DNA of 64,000 nucleotides. Origin: Archilochus colubris. Its lineage: Eukaryota; Chordata; Aves; Apodiformes; Trochilidae. The translations under genes were made by a program, and so were the position numbers. Below, piece by piece: positions 50,401 to 62,408 of this stretch (its first letter is position 1; every line of letters starts with the position of its first letter). Location of the stretch: contig CM041089.1 in NCBI GenBank assembly GCA_023079485.1, positions 13,159,001 to 13,223,000 of the forward strand, written 5' to 3'. A model generated the notes under the pieces. It saw nothing but the letters and a program-made list of their open reading frames with translations, had not been told where the DNA came from and ran no database searches.

Positions 50401-53400
50401 TCTCAGAGAGGAGTGAAAAACAAATCAAATAATCTCCACTAAATCTATGAAGGAAGAACGTTAGGAAACTAAAAATCAAGAACTGTTTGCAGAAGTCTGT
50501 AATGGCCCTGTAATGCCTTTGTGTTACAGAACATAAACACCACTGGTTCTTAACACAACCACCACAGGGCATCCTTTTTTTGAAGCCACAGGATGGAAGA
50601 TCTTTCTTCTTGTCTCTGTCCCCTATCTTCATTGCCCTACACAGATAAATGGGCAGAGGCATTTGAAGGGTGTAACCATGAGATTACCAGCAGCAACTCT
50701 TTCCTGCATCCTTTGCTCTATTGGTCAACATCCTTACAGATGAGGCACCTTCAGATCACAGCTGGACTGAGAACCCCTCAAGGGTTATTGGGAAAATGAA
50801 GATAATTCCAGACCCTTTTCAGCCAACAGTTCCACTGGGCAGGGGATAGCTGCTGCAGGAACAAATGTGTCCTTTGAAGGCAATTCCTTATCTTGCAGAA
50901 GGAAGATGCTCTCACTGTAAAGACTGCAGCCTTTGTTGTACTAGGGCTGAGTAAGGGTTCTGTAAGCTTTGCCTCCACTCCCATGCCTCTGCTATTAAAC
51001 CCAGTACCTCTGGAGAGAACCCAGGGAAATAACCTGACCCATCATTTACATTCTGTTCCCAACTGCAACCCAATTTCCTTCCCTATCTAACCCCTATAGA
51101 GTTAAGTAATATTAAGGCTGTGATAAAAATATTGTTAAAAACTGGAAAAAAAAAGTTAAATACATTTCCAAGACTTCACAGAGTACATTTGCAGAGGAAA
51201 TTGATGATTTCTGAGCACTGGCATTATAGATATCCAAGCTAGCACAATCTCCTTGTGCCATTTCAAGGCTGCTGCCTGGCAGTGAGCAGCTTCCCACAAG
51301 CACAACCAGATTCTGGTCCAAACAGAGGGGACAAGTCTGTGTTCTTTCCCAGTTTAAAACACAGGAAAGGACAGAGGGAGTACCAGTTATTCTTAGAAAT
51401 CCACAACAAAACTGATGGTGAGATGGTGAAAAACCTGGGTATGTCCTAAAGCTGCCATAACTCTCAAGTGGTTTTCTTTGCCCACCAGTTTGTGCTCACA
51501 CTGAGGACTGGAGAGGTGCTTGCAGAGAACTTATCCCTTGTTTGACAGGAATTAGAGCAGCTTTAGAGCTTCCTATAAAAACAAACAAACAACTGTTAAA
51601 ATGACCCCCAAAAATTAATATATTTAAAAAAAACATACAGTAAAACAAAGTTTGACTGCTAAAGCACTGAGCACTCCCTCCATGATTAAATATATATATA
51701 TATATATACACATATTTTTACTTTAAAGTAGCTACTACCATAGTGGAAGCCTGCAGACTTTATCATGACTGTTACTATAATAGTTCTCCCAGACCATTAT
51801 GCCACATGAAGCATGACAGGATGAGGAGAGCCAGTACCTTCCCTAAAAACTCCCCAACCTACACATCCTTCTCCTGTAACTCAGCCTACCCATCAGCCTG
51901 CTTTGCAACTGGCAGCTTTCCAAAGCATTTAAAACTTGTTGGAGCTCTTGGTGGCAAGCAGAAAACACCTTGCCCCCCAAACAAGGCACTGTTTTCCATC
52001 TGGGACTGAATGAACCCAGCTCACAGCTTTTGCATTCAGTCACTAATGCACGTTAAACAATCTATTAAAAGGCAAAATGAAGGAGGGACTGCCAGGTTTC
52101 AAGTCAGGGAAGCACTGTGCATAGTCCCTTACAGCCTTTGCTGGCTCTGTTTGTGACACATCCAATGCTCAGGCATTTGGAACCCAGCCTAATGAGTTCA
52201 CTGCAGCTGAATATCAACTCCAGCCTTGATTCAGCAGCACTGAAGATTTTCAAAGAGGCCCTATCTACACAGCCTTGCACGTTTTTTTCCTGGCACTTGA
52301 AGGGCCAGCACCAGGAAACGTGCCAGAATTGCCCAACCAACCATTTGACAGATACACAGAAACGTGAATACTGCACTTACTGGATTTCTTAAGATTATTC
52401 ATGTGCAACTTTTCAAGGTAGAATAATTCTTTTCCTGGAGGAAAGCAAACACCAGAGAAAGAGGTAAAATTTTACAGTGGAAGGGTGATGTGAAAAGAGA
52501 GAAGGGCTCTGCCCCCTGGAAAGCCTGCCCAAATTTAATGAACTTGTAACTTTTATGTGTGTATTCTGCTGAAAATTTTCCACACTGCAGACAATTTGTC
52601 TCCACTCAGCGTTCAGAATTGTACAGCCCTCTGCTTTGGTTATTCTAAAACCTAAATATCAGTAATATTACAAAGGCTGTTTTGTCCCCACGGAACTCAC
52701 TCCTTTGATGCAGCTTTTTTTCTTCATTTTTAGTCAATTACACAGGTATTGGTATCTATATTTCTTTTCCTGCTGAGAACTTCAGCTCACTAGGAGAGAT
52801 AAATGCTTGACCTGCAACCACACTGTCACTCCTGAGGTCTGCTTGGCCCAGATTGGGACTGCTCTCAGGCACAGGCCAGAAATACAAAATGAAAATTCCA
52901 GCAAAAATGAAACTTCTGTCAAGTTACCAATTGGAAATCAGGGCACAAGGCAAAGCTGTCTCCTGACCAACCTGAATTCTGTCTCATTGAATCACAAGTC
53001 CCAAAAACCTTCATGCAATGTTGTAGCTCAGGGGCTGCACTGGGACACTTGGCAGAGAACTAAGGAGCAGCAGAACCTTCAAGTCAGTTCTTCACCTCAC
53101 CTGTATCCAAAATTATCCAAAATTTGACTCAAAGTGTCAGGGTCTAGGTGGGGAGCAAACGGGGCTGACCTGCAACAAGTCCTGAACATTAGCACACTGG
53201 TTTATATGCTCAGCTAGGATAGTGGGACAGGCAAAAGGTCTCCCCTTTTCTCTAAGAATATAGAAAGTTGGACTTCCAATCCCGTTTTGTCTCAGCTAAA
53301 ACTATTACCAGGCATGTAGACAGATACACAGAGGCTGCAAAGATGCTCTCTCTGCTGCAAACCAAGATGCTGGACTATGGAATAGGGATGAGAGGGAAGG

Positions 53401-55659
53401 GGGAAAAAAAAAACCAAAAAACCTACAGCTATCACCTTGTTTCCCCTTCATTTTTTTTAATTGTAGCCCTTAAGCATGTGTGCAACCTCGAAAATCTGTA
53501 TAAGCTACTGCACAACTCTCAAAACAAAAGTGAAGTGATAGTGACAGATTCACATCATTATGATTGTGTTGAGCATGAAGAGATGGGAGGACTGGGCTCC
53601 TGGAAGTCCCAAATGCTGGGTGCAGGGAACAGGAGCTCAGAGACAAAAATCATATAAATAAAACATCTGAGGACATCAGTCTCTGCATGACAAGAAGTGC
53701 AACCACCCTCTCAAAAATGCTCAGGTGAGGGGGCCAACTTGACCTCAACTAAAATGCCTCAGTCCTGAGACAAAAAAGAAGCTAAACCTGGGTCTTCCTG
53801 CCACTGACTGCAGGACTATGATTCTAATCAGATGAGTTTTCTTACCTTCCACATGGAAATTCTATGTTTATTTTGAAGGATTTAAACATCCTTTTTAAAA
53901 CTGAAAGTAATCATCTGAAAGTCTGACTCCAAGCCACAGAAATCACCCCAATGTGCGTGTCCAAAACAGAGTACTAAGTTTGCTTTGCCTTTTAGCACTC
54001 GGTCTGAAAGAAAACTCAAATCACGTGTGAGCACATGCAAGCTCCTTATTTTATGGTTTCTTTCCTCAACACTTTACACATCAAGTATGAACCAGCAGGT
54101 TTGCAGTACATATGGAAACATGGCAAAAGGGGGAATTTAAGTTGGATTCATGCTTCTTCCTTGCAGTATTTTATGGAAACTGCACTGTGTAAACACTGCA
54201 TTGCCTTTAATAACTGAGTATTGTAAGTTCTGATACACATGCAACTGGAATACTCTTATCTACCCTTGCTTCTTATCTTTGCCTGCAAACACCTGCAGCC
54301 ACACTTCTAAGAGCTTGCTCTCCCAAATCTCAACCACCAGCCAGCCCAAACTTCTGTAAACATCTTGGGATTGGAACAAACTCAACGCCAATCATTGCTG
54401 ATAAAGCCAAACGTATACAAAGGCAAAATAAATTGAACCAGGTACAGGAATACAAAGATAAGATAGAAGCTGATTATCTTGCAGGGCAACAAAGGAGAGA
54501 GCTGCCATACAATGCTCCATTGGGTTCCAAATTGCTCCCTCTGTTTGCAGCCAACACCTCAAAGCATGCAGGGAGGCAACATGCAGTTTATGCTGCCTGA
54601 AGTCATTCTTTGCCATGCTAAGAAACCACCAGAAAGCTCATCATTTCAGTGTCTTCAGTCATATTTTACCATGTATTCTTTTAAACCCCTGACAGAGGGT
54701 GAGAAGCTCTTCCCTCGTGCTCTAAAAGGATTTTTTAAATATCAGAAAACTTCACTTACTTTTAATTTAAAAGTCATTTCCTACACTGGGACAGAGTCCC
54801 AAGATTTCAAGCAGGTCACTCTGAGGACAGAATTTAAGCTCCTCTTGTCTCTCTACTTCATAGAGCCTGAAAATTTGGTTCCTTCAAGCCACAGAACATT
54901 TCACCTCTCCAAGCCACTATCCCAAGGTGCACGACTCTGATAAGTGTGATAAGATGCCCTAGCTCTGAAGGGCACTGAGAACAGTGGCACTCAGGCTTTT
55001 CCTCTCCTCTGCCAGCCCAGGGTGGTTTGGTGGCCCTGGCAGGACATTACCCTCCACACAGCCATAGCACAAGGCAAACTCTTGCTTGCCAAATCCAAGT
55101 TTCCAAGCAACCACCAGTTGTGTTTGCAGAAGCCACCAATCTAAGTCTTCAGCTACTGAGCACAATTTACTTGCACGAGAATTAAGTGTACACTATGATA
55201 TACATCATCTATTTAAGTGATATTTAATACAACATCAAACCAAGTCACATAGCTGAAATCAAATTTTCTATCCTAAGAGCATTTTTAGATATGCTTTTTT
55301 TGAGTGGTAAATTTATAGCCAATTCCCCATTCCTTTTTCACCCTAGAGACTATTCCTACAGCCTGTAAAAAAATCTAGTATAAACGAGGTACAATAGGTC
55401 AGTTCTTATCCTGCTCACTCGAGATTTTTCTGCTCTTTAATCTGAGCAAATGAAGACAAGACAGAGAACTGTGCAGAATTCAAGTGATTTAATCAGGGAC
55501 TGGGATACCCAGTGAGCCTGGAAAAATAAAATCATAGATAAGAGAGAAAGAATATACATTTTGCATCTTGGAAAACAGGTGCTTCAGATGCCTATTGAAA
55601 GAAATGACACTTCAGAAGTAAACAAGTAATTTGTCTTACAAGCCTATATGGCTGTGCAA
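47404..55659. other. Unique intron 1 sequence, repeat-poor
   Basis: More than 8 kb with no recognised transposon except a short TA run at 51.69 kb. A 167-codon minus frame at 48405-48908 has no recognisable domain. Confidence 0.5.
51687..51713. repeat. Short (TA)n microsatellite
   Basis: About ten TA units followed by CACATA. Confidence 0.8.
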
Positions 55660-55815
55660 AATAACCAGATTCCCTCCTTAAGATAAAAGGGGTATAAGAG
55701 GGGCTTTGCTGCACCCCAAAACATACAGCAAACTAAACAGTGTGAGACAAACGTACCAACACAGCTCTGTGAATTAAAGCTTGGTGTTTGCCTTGTCTTT
55801 TCTACGTGTTATAAA
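55660..55815 (+). mobile_element. Possible LTR remnant
   Basis: GGGGTATAAGAGGGGC looks like an LTR TATA region. About 90 bp later comes GAATTAAAGCTTGGTG, a typical LTR polyadenylation context. No ends or duplication were found. Confidence 0.35.
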
Positions 55816-57240
55816 ACTGAGAAAAATCAGTCCTGAATATCAGTTCTCAGCTATTAGCATTCTAGATCCCACTGACTAAGATTCCTGAGCAGGAAAAGGG
55901 TGTGACAGGCAATCAGTAGCTCTTAATCCGTCATAAACAGTGTTTCAGCTACCAGCCAGAGATATAGGTCCAGAAAAAGTTCTATTCTTATTTGAAGAGT
56001 TGTGGCTAAATGTAATATTCCAGCATATGGTTAAGAACACAGCCACACAGTTCACACAAGGTAGAACATAGAAAAGATCCTCACAGTGCTGGTTGCTCCT
56101 GTCTTTGGGCTGGATCTTGGCAGCTTTGGTCTTTATGCCCTGATTTAACACCACTCCTGTTCCCTTTCCTTCCCCTCTGAACCTTTAAGATAGTGACTGA
56201 GACCTCCCAAGCAAGTGAAAGCCCCCAGAATAAAGCAGAAGGAATCACAAAAAGACAGCAAGTGAATTACATCAAATCCCATTTCAGCAGGAGGGAAAAC
56301 CACCAGGGTCCTTGCACACCACAATGTAAAACTCAACTGGGCACTCTATGAATATCTGTTTGGATGCTGGCAACAGATTACCATGATACTTCCTCCTATG
56401 GGAGAGAATGGCACATATGGGGGGAAGAAAAAAACAGGGGCAGGTGTCTTTTGAGTCCTTTTTAACTCTCCATCACTTGTAAGCAGCTGCTGGCAAAAAA
56501 TTAGGAAGCCTCATGCTAAATAAAAAATAAAACAGGTATCACACCTCCTCCAGAGAACAGGCTGGGACACCACCTTCTCTGGATCAAACCTTTCAAAGTT
56601 GGTAGTAACTAAATACTGCTTCTTAGTAACCATTAATCCACCCAGGACTCAGCATCTGCCTGGCAGGGGCTGCACTCACAGAGCACCCCTTGGGGCAGTG
56701 GAAAGCAAGCATCCCAAAAAGTTGCTGTAGGAGCTCAAAGAGTTGGAGAGGTATAGACCAAAGATGAATAACTTCTAGCATTATTTCATGGGCACAGAAA
56801 GTGCAGGCTTATTTACCACGGATATAAAGACAGCTTGGGGTGGCTGAGGACAACACTGACTCAGCTACATCTGCTGGTAAAAATCAAGAGTGAGCCTTAA
56901 AATGCACACATGGCACCTGCAAGAAACACAGGAAACTGTGAGCACCTTGTTCTGCCTCTTCAGAACCTTAAGAGAAAGACTTTGCACAGTGCTTACTAGA
57001 GGCATGAGAATACCCACTACCATTGTCATTCATCCCTGTGTCAGAAAAGGGCTTCTGGAAAGAGGGGAAACCCTTGGGCTAAGCCATGGATAAGCACATA
57101 TTGGGGGGATACACAAGGAATGGCCTCCTGGATGTGTTACAACCTCTTTCCTACAGTAGAATGACAAATTCTTAATTGTTGCACAGATAGGATTAAGCCA
57201 GACTGCTAATACTTGCAAGGAGAAAAGGGACCTAGAAGGT

Positions 57241-57530
57241 TGTGGTGGGTTTTCTTTTAATTGCAGGATTTTCTTAGCCCCACCGTTAAGGTTTACAGAG
57301 GATACTGAGCACAATTTACTGCCCCTTCTATAGAAAATTAGTCACACCTGTCTCTGATTGTACCTTCTATACATAGGGACACCTGTCCCTAATTGCCCCT
57401 TCTATACACGATTAGAGACACCTGAAAGAGGTCAGAAATCATAAAAGATGGCTGCCTAAAACTCCTTCTCAGAGAAGAATTAAAAGAGAACTCCTGTTTC
57501 TGCAAGTGTTTTACATTGTTGAACCCCAAC
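57241..57530 (+). mobile_element. Possible LTR remnant with triplicated repeat
   Basis: The stretch opens TGTGGTGGG and contains three degenerate copies of a 33-40-bp unit beginning with a CCTTCTATA core and holding CACCTG (57322-57361, 57362-57395, 57396-57428). A TATA-like CATAAAAG near 57439 and ATTAAA near 57480 follow. The order (enhancer-like repeats, TATA, polyadenylation signal) resembles an LTR, but I found no target-site duplication and no second copy. Confidence 0.4.
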
Positions 57531-58389
57531 TATTAGATACTTCATAATTATGGTCATCAGCTGTTTTATCTAACAGCATTATCATAACTCTAAAGAGAAT
57601 GGAGCCCACAATTATCTCAACAGGTGTGCATAGTCACTTCCAATTAAACCCATTCAGATCACAGCTGTTTCCTCTCCACTAAAACACTGTTGGTACCACT
57701 TACCCAACTGGAGATTCCAGAATCCTCAAATGTGAAATGCAAGCACAAAATCCTCAACAGACAAAATTTAATAGTTGCTTAGAATAAGAATTTAAAATCA
57801 GAATCCAACGATTAGGTTATAAAAACTTATTTATATCAGGCTTTTTGTCTTACTAAGGAGTTTGACTGTTAAATGTATTTACCTCTAGCCCTTGTAACAA
57901 GGATGTACAACACTTCTCTTAACCTTATAGATAACTGCGTGCTTGTGCATAGGTGAAATAAGCATCAGGATTCTGCCTGACCTCATTACCTACATTTAAC
58001 ACATCTAAGTTGCTCAAGGGTCATGGAAGCCTTCCACAACATCCCGCTTTCTCCTGGAGCCACTTCCTAACATCCCTGTGCACCCCCGCCCGTCACACGC
58101 AGCTCCACATGGAGCGGATACTCCAAGAACTTTTCCACTTGCCTGCGGCTCAGTATTAGCCCCGAGATGGGGTGAGGGGCTGAAGCTGCTCGGAGCGGTC
58201 ACCCCAGGCTGGAAGGAAGGGAGGGGGGGCAGGCATGAGGGGCAGCACCGGGAGCCCCTCGCACCGACGGCCGCGCTGCTTCCCGGCTCCGGGCGGCCGT
58301 GAATCGGGGGGAGCAGCGGGGCTGTCGGGGCTGCCGGGAGAAGCGGTGTAACGGGAATCTGGAGCGGAGCAGGTGGCCCCGGGGTGAAT

Positions 58390-58395
58390 ACTCAC
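58390..58395 (-). other. KCNQ1: Splice donor of KCNQ1 exon 1
   Basis: GTGAGT read on the minus strand, a near-consensus donor placed directly after the GT of the split Val codon. Confidence 0.93.
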
Positions 58396-58787
58396 ACGGT
58401 GAAGTGATACACGAAGCACTTCCAGCCCGTGGGTCGCTCCAAAAAGTTGTAGACCCTGCCCTGGATGTTGCTGCGGCTCAGCAGGGGCTTGCGGAGGCTG
58501 TAGATGGAGACGCGGGGGTCGAGGCTGACGGGGGGCCGGGGGCAGTCGGCGTTCACCACCACCACTTCGTTCTTAAGGCGCAGCGCTCGCTCCGGCTCCC
58601 GGCTGGAGCCCGCGGGCGGCTGCGCACCCTGAGCGGCGGAGAGGGGAGCGTAGTGGGCGTTCGGAGCGCTCTCTGCCAGCTCCAGAGCCGAGGATTTCTT
58701 ACTGGGACTCATGCTACCTCTCCTGGGCAGCGACAGCCGGCCCAGGCTCCGGCTTTTCAGCTCGCCCGGGGGGGAGCTGGAGGACAT
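58396..58787 (-). CDS. KCNQ1: KCNQ1 (Kv7.1) exon 1, coding part
   Basis: This is the first coding exon of the voltage-gated potassium channel alpha subunit Kv7.1, which carries the slow delayed rectifier current at the plasma membrane with KCNE partners (family knowledge). It encodes 130 residues plus the first two bases of Val131. The N-terminus matches the vertebrate KCNQ1 pattern: a Ser/Pro-rich start, a basic RRGS motif (Ser25, aligning with the human Ser27 PKA site), LELAE, then the strongly conserved stretch [14 protein letters not shown] and [19 protein letters not shown], which leads into membrane segment S1. The ATG at 58787 is chosen because the residues after it align with the human N-terminus. 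The exon stops at a GTGAGT donor (58395-58390), splitting a Val codon GT|C exactly as in mammals. The reading frame reaches a stop only 3 bases past the junction, inside the intron. GC content is high, as expected inside a CpG island. An assignment to another KCNQ paralogue is very unlikely. Confidence 0.97.
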
Positions 58788-59390
58788 GGCTGGAACGGCT
58801 CCGGCTGGCGCTGCGCGGTGGTGTCAGGAGCTGCGCTGCCCTGGGAAGCTGCGGGCCGGCACCGGGCTCTCTCTCCCTCTGTCCCGCCGGCACACACAGC
58901 CCGGCCCCCTTGGGGGCGGCTCCCGACTGGGAAAGGTGAGGGGAAGCCGTGCCCGCCCCGCATTCCCGGTGCCGGCCGCCGGGAGGTGCTGAGCGGCGGC
59001 TCCGTGCGCCACTTCCGCGGGGGAACCGGGGCGTCCCCTCAGCCTCACCCCCGGGGTGCTGCGGCCAGGGCTGCACCTGCTGCAGGGCACTGCCCCTGAG
59101 ACCCGGGGGATGCGGGACGGGCAGAAAGCCTGAGCTGGAAGCTGGATCCCCTCTCCGTGTCAGGTCACTCTCCCTTGGGCTGTCCCGGACCTCTCGCCGC
59201 TGTCCCTCTGTCACCGACGTGGCTGAGCAGAGGTGGCTTCTCACCCTTGCGCGGCGGGACGCGGTGGAGTGGAGCGGGGAGAAGCGTGGAAGAAGCCCAG
59301 CTCGATTTCCCCCTTCTCAGCCCACTCGCCGTCTCCGGGGACAAAATGCTGTCGGGTTTCCCTGGCCCCTTGAGAAGGACAAGCACTCAC

Positions 59391-60203
59391 CTCAGGTTTA
59401 GGACCACCAGAGCCTTCCGGGGATTGCTGCTCCATCTATTTTTTTTCTTTGTGGAATTTGAGCATCTGGAAGCAAGAGGGCTTTGCCAGGCTTGGGATCC
59501 TCCAGGAGGGTCTTTTTAATGCAAAAAGCCAGCACTAAGGGCCCAGTTGCAGTCCGTGGTGTAAAGTAAGGGAGCAAATAGTCGAGTAATCAGGCAAATT
59601 GTAGGATTCAAATGAACAGTTCTGCGTTCTCTGGGAGTTGGGTCTCTCACCAACACCCAAAACATTGTCTTTGTGGAAAGATGTATGCGTTTGGCCATTA
59701 AAACCAGGTTATTTTGAGGGCTTTGATAATTTTCTCTGTGTATTCGAGTAATTTGTGACTTAACTGTGGTGTGGATCCATTTGTCAGGGTAATAAGAGCC
59801 TTCCTTACACCAATTAGTTAACAGCTTCTATTCCCAGAGAGAAAGAGGAGGGTGCTCTTGGATCCAGAGTGCCCTTTTTCTCTTTTACCTTCTAGCCCGA
59901 AATAGAACAGAACCAGTAAGAGCCGTGTCGAGTTCATGGTTGATACTGGTACTCAGACAAGAATGCAGTGGGAAGATAAGGTGCTAAATAAAGTTAACCA
60001 AAACCAAGGCTGCTAATTGCAGTTCCATTCAAATGTCAGGCTGCACATTTGGTACTGGACAAGATCCTTCACTAATGTAAACAAGGGAGACTCCAGGCTC
60101 TTGTGAAACACAAATTTACACCCGTGAAGGATCTGGCTCCTTCTTAGGAATACAAACCCAGAACTGTTAAAAAAAGATGAGAATTTGCAAAACTTGTTTC
60201 TAA
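59391..60203. other. Unique KCNQ1 upstream sequence
   Basis: Falls off from the CpG island into ordinary AT-rich DNA. No exon or repeat recognised. Confidence 0.55.
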
Positions 60204-60831
60204 ATCATAGAATCATAGAATTGGCTGGGTTGGAAGGGACCTCAGAGATCATCAACTCCAACCCTTGAACCACCGTTGTGGTTGCTAGACCATGGCACTC
60301 AGTGCCACATCCAGGCTCTTTTGAAATATCTCCAGACACGGAGAATCCACTACTTCCCTGGGCAGCCCATTCCAATGCCTGATCACCCTCTCCAGAAAGA
60401 AATTCTTTCTCATCTCCAACCTAAACCTCCCCTGGCACAACTTGAGACCCTGCCCTCTTGTCTTGCTGAGAGTTGCCTGGGAGCAGAGCCCAACCCCCCC
60501 CTGGCTCCAACCTCCTTTCAGGGAGTTGGAGAGAGTGATGAGGTCTCCCCTGAGCCACCTCTTCTTTAGGCCTGTCCAGGTCCCTCTGCAGAGCCCTCCT
60601 GCCTTCCAGCTGATCCACACTCCCCCCCAGCTTAGTGTCATCTGTGAATTTGCTGATGATGGACTCAATCCCCTCATCTAAATCATCAATGAAGATATTA
60701 AACAGAACTGGGCCCAATACTGATCCCTGGGGGACACCACTAGTGACCGGCCGCCATTTTGATGCAGCCCCGTTCAGCACCACTCTCTGGGCCCGGCCCT
60801 CCAGCCAGTTCCTAACCCTGCACAGGGTGCT
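60204..60831 (-). mobile_element. CR1 LINE fragment with internal deletion, upstream of KCNQ1
   Basis: Reverse-oriented. The 3' UTR and C-terminal part join at about 60568 directly to the RT region, so about 435 bp present in the copy at 34336 is missing. RT landmarks are [20 protein letters not shown], and FTDD where other copies have FADD, a substitution in the motif C region. It ends with the segment encoding the QRVVLNG region near 60780-60831. It lies about 1.4 kb upstream of the KCNQ1 start codon. Confidence 0.94.
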
Positions 60832-62403
60832 TTTCTACCCTTTGCCAGAGCAAGAAAAAAGTAGCTTCACAGAAAGCATTTTTAAGGAAACTTTTCCTGC
60901 ATCTGGTCAAAACAGAGCCAGGTTTCTCTGCTTTCAGAAATTGTGTGTTCTTGCAAGAAGCCTGCAAGAAAAATCCCCAATGGATGAAAGAATGGCAGTG
61001 CTACCCTTGAAGGGTCACTGATAAGGTCTTGATATCGAAGCTAAAAAATGCGTTTCTTTACAGTGTTCCACTTTATTGAAAGACCAACATATTGTCTGGG
61101 TTACACAGGACCATGTTCTATGCAAAACATGTAGCTCATGTACAGAGCTCATATGTACACTATGTTGTCCTTAAAACCTGGTTTTAAGATCTTTAAAAAA
61201 TATTGTGGCATTATATTATTATCTCTCCATTGGTCAACACAACAGAGACAAAAAACTCCTATATAAAGCTAAAAGGAAAAAAACTGAATTTCTGTATTAC
61301 TTACACAATGTCCTTCCAAAACAAACAGTAGAGGTATCACATACTTTAGAAGCTAAGCAGAGAAGAAAATTAAGAACTAAATTTAATCCTCAGTGTTCAA
61401 TGAGAAACTCTTCCAAGCAAGCAATATTCATGCCAATTAGTTTCTTACTGCAAAACAAGGAAAGACTCAAATATATTCTATAGCCTAGTCTATAGATTAT
61501 TCTATAGACTACTCTACAGTCTATATTGAACTGTCTTTTAGATCAGAAATATTTGAATCAATTTTTGGTTTGGACTAAGAATCATCTTAAAATTTGGTTT
61601 CTAAGAATCATCACCAATGAGGACATTTTAAACAAAATAATTATAATTAGTATGTAGGTAACACCTAAATATATTTTCCCTGGAGTCAAGGAATTAATTA
61701 AAATCCAATTTGTTTGTTTGTTTGTTTTTTAGTGGTTTTTTTTTTTAGTGTGTTACTGATGCATCATGACATTTCTTTTTATATTGTAAAATTCATCTTG
61801 TTAGATGATTACCAGTTAATTTTTGTTACTGAATGCTAAAACATCTGTCTGACATAGGTGAAGGCAAGAGAATACTTAAATAAAAGTGATGGTCATCAAA
61901 GAGATGACCATTTAGCAATGAGAAACCAGGGAATAATTATCTTAATATATATTAAAGCTATCAAAACTGTATTATAATTAGCAACATTTTCAAGATGAAG
62001 ATTTTAACAGGGTAATGGCAATTCCTGATTTTCTCCTTCATAGTAGCCATGCCTTCAATATTAATCATGCTCATTCTACAAAACAACAATTATGGAATGG
62101 AAGAGAATTATGGAATTATGGAATAAATAGAAGAAAAGAATCCAGAGAGCACAGTGTATTCATGAAAAGAACTAAAAATGGGAAAATATGTTTATGGAGC
62201 CAGGTGGGTTGGCTTTGATAGTGAAGAAAGTAGGAAAAAGCATTGGGTAAGGAGGTTTAAACATTAAGGTGGAACTACTACCCTGAATTGTTTCTTAGGA
62301 CAATTAATTATAAGTTAGTCTACTTTGGGTATTTATAAAATGGTAATAAATTAGTAGTAATCATAAATTATTTCACAGTTTGCAAGTATTGCTTTAAGTC
62401 TTC
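60832..62403. other. AT-rich KCNQ1 upstream sequence
   Basis: Contains a perfect 10-bp hairpin at 61486-61511. No gene recognised; in particular no exon of TRPM5, the mammalian upstream neighbour. Confidence 0.5.
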
Positions 62404-62408
62404 ATGTT

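Larger units (their letters stand above)
58060..59390 (-). promoter_or_regulatory. KCNQ1: CpG island and presumed KCNQ1 promoter
   Basis: From about 58,060 to 59,390 the sequence turns sharply GC-rich with dense CpG, in contrast to the AT-rich surroundings. It covers exon 1, the first few hundred bases of intron 1 and about 600 bp upstream of the start codon. A GC-box candidate for Sp1 (GGGGCGGG on the minus strand) lies near 58952-58959, about 165 bp upstream of the ATG. I see no convincing TATA box, which suits a CpG-island promoter. The transcription start cannot be fixed from sequence alone. Long open frames on both strands here are a by-product of GC-richness. Confidence 0.8.

Noticed and set aside
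54479..54940. 153-codon plus-strand frame
   Set aside because: No recognisable domain; unique intron sequence with no supporting context.
55157..57320. 18-bp identity (ACTGAGCACAATTTACT region) shared by about 55155 and about 57303
   Set aside because: Flanks do not match, so it is too short to call a duplication.
58299..59099. 266-codon plus-strand frame over the CpG island
   Set aside because: GC-rich sequence has few stops. It is antisense to KCNQ1 exon 1 and its translation resembles no protein.
58714..59244. 176-codon minus-strand frame overlapping the KCNQ1 start
   Set aside because: Out of frame with KCNQ1 and low-complexity Pro/Arg/Ser-rich. It probably reflects 5' UTR and promoter composition.
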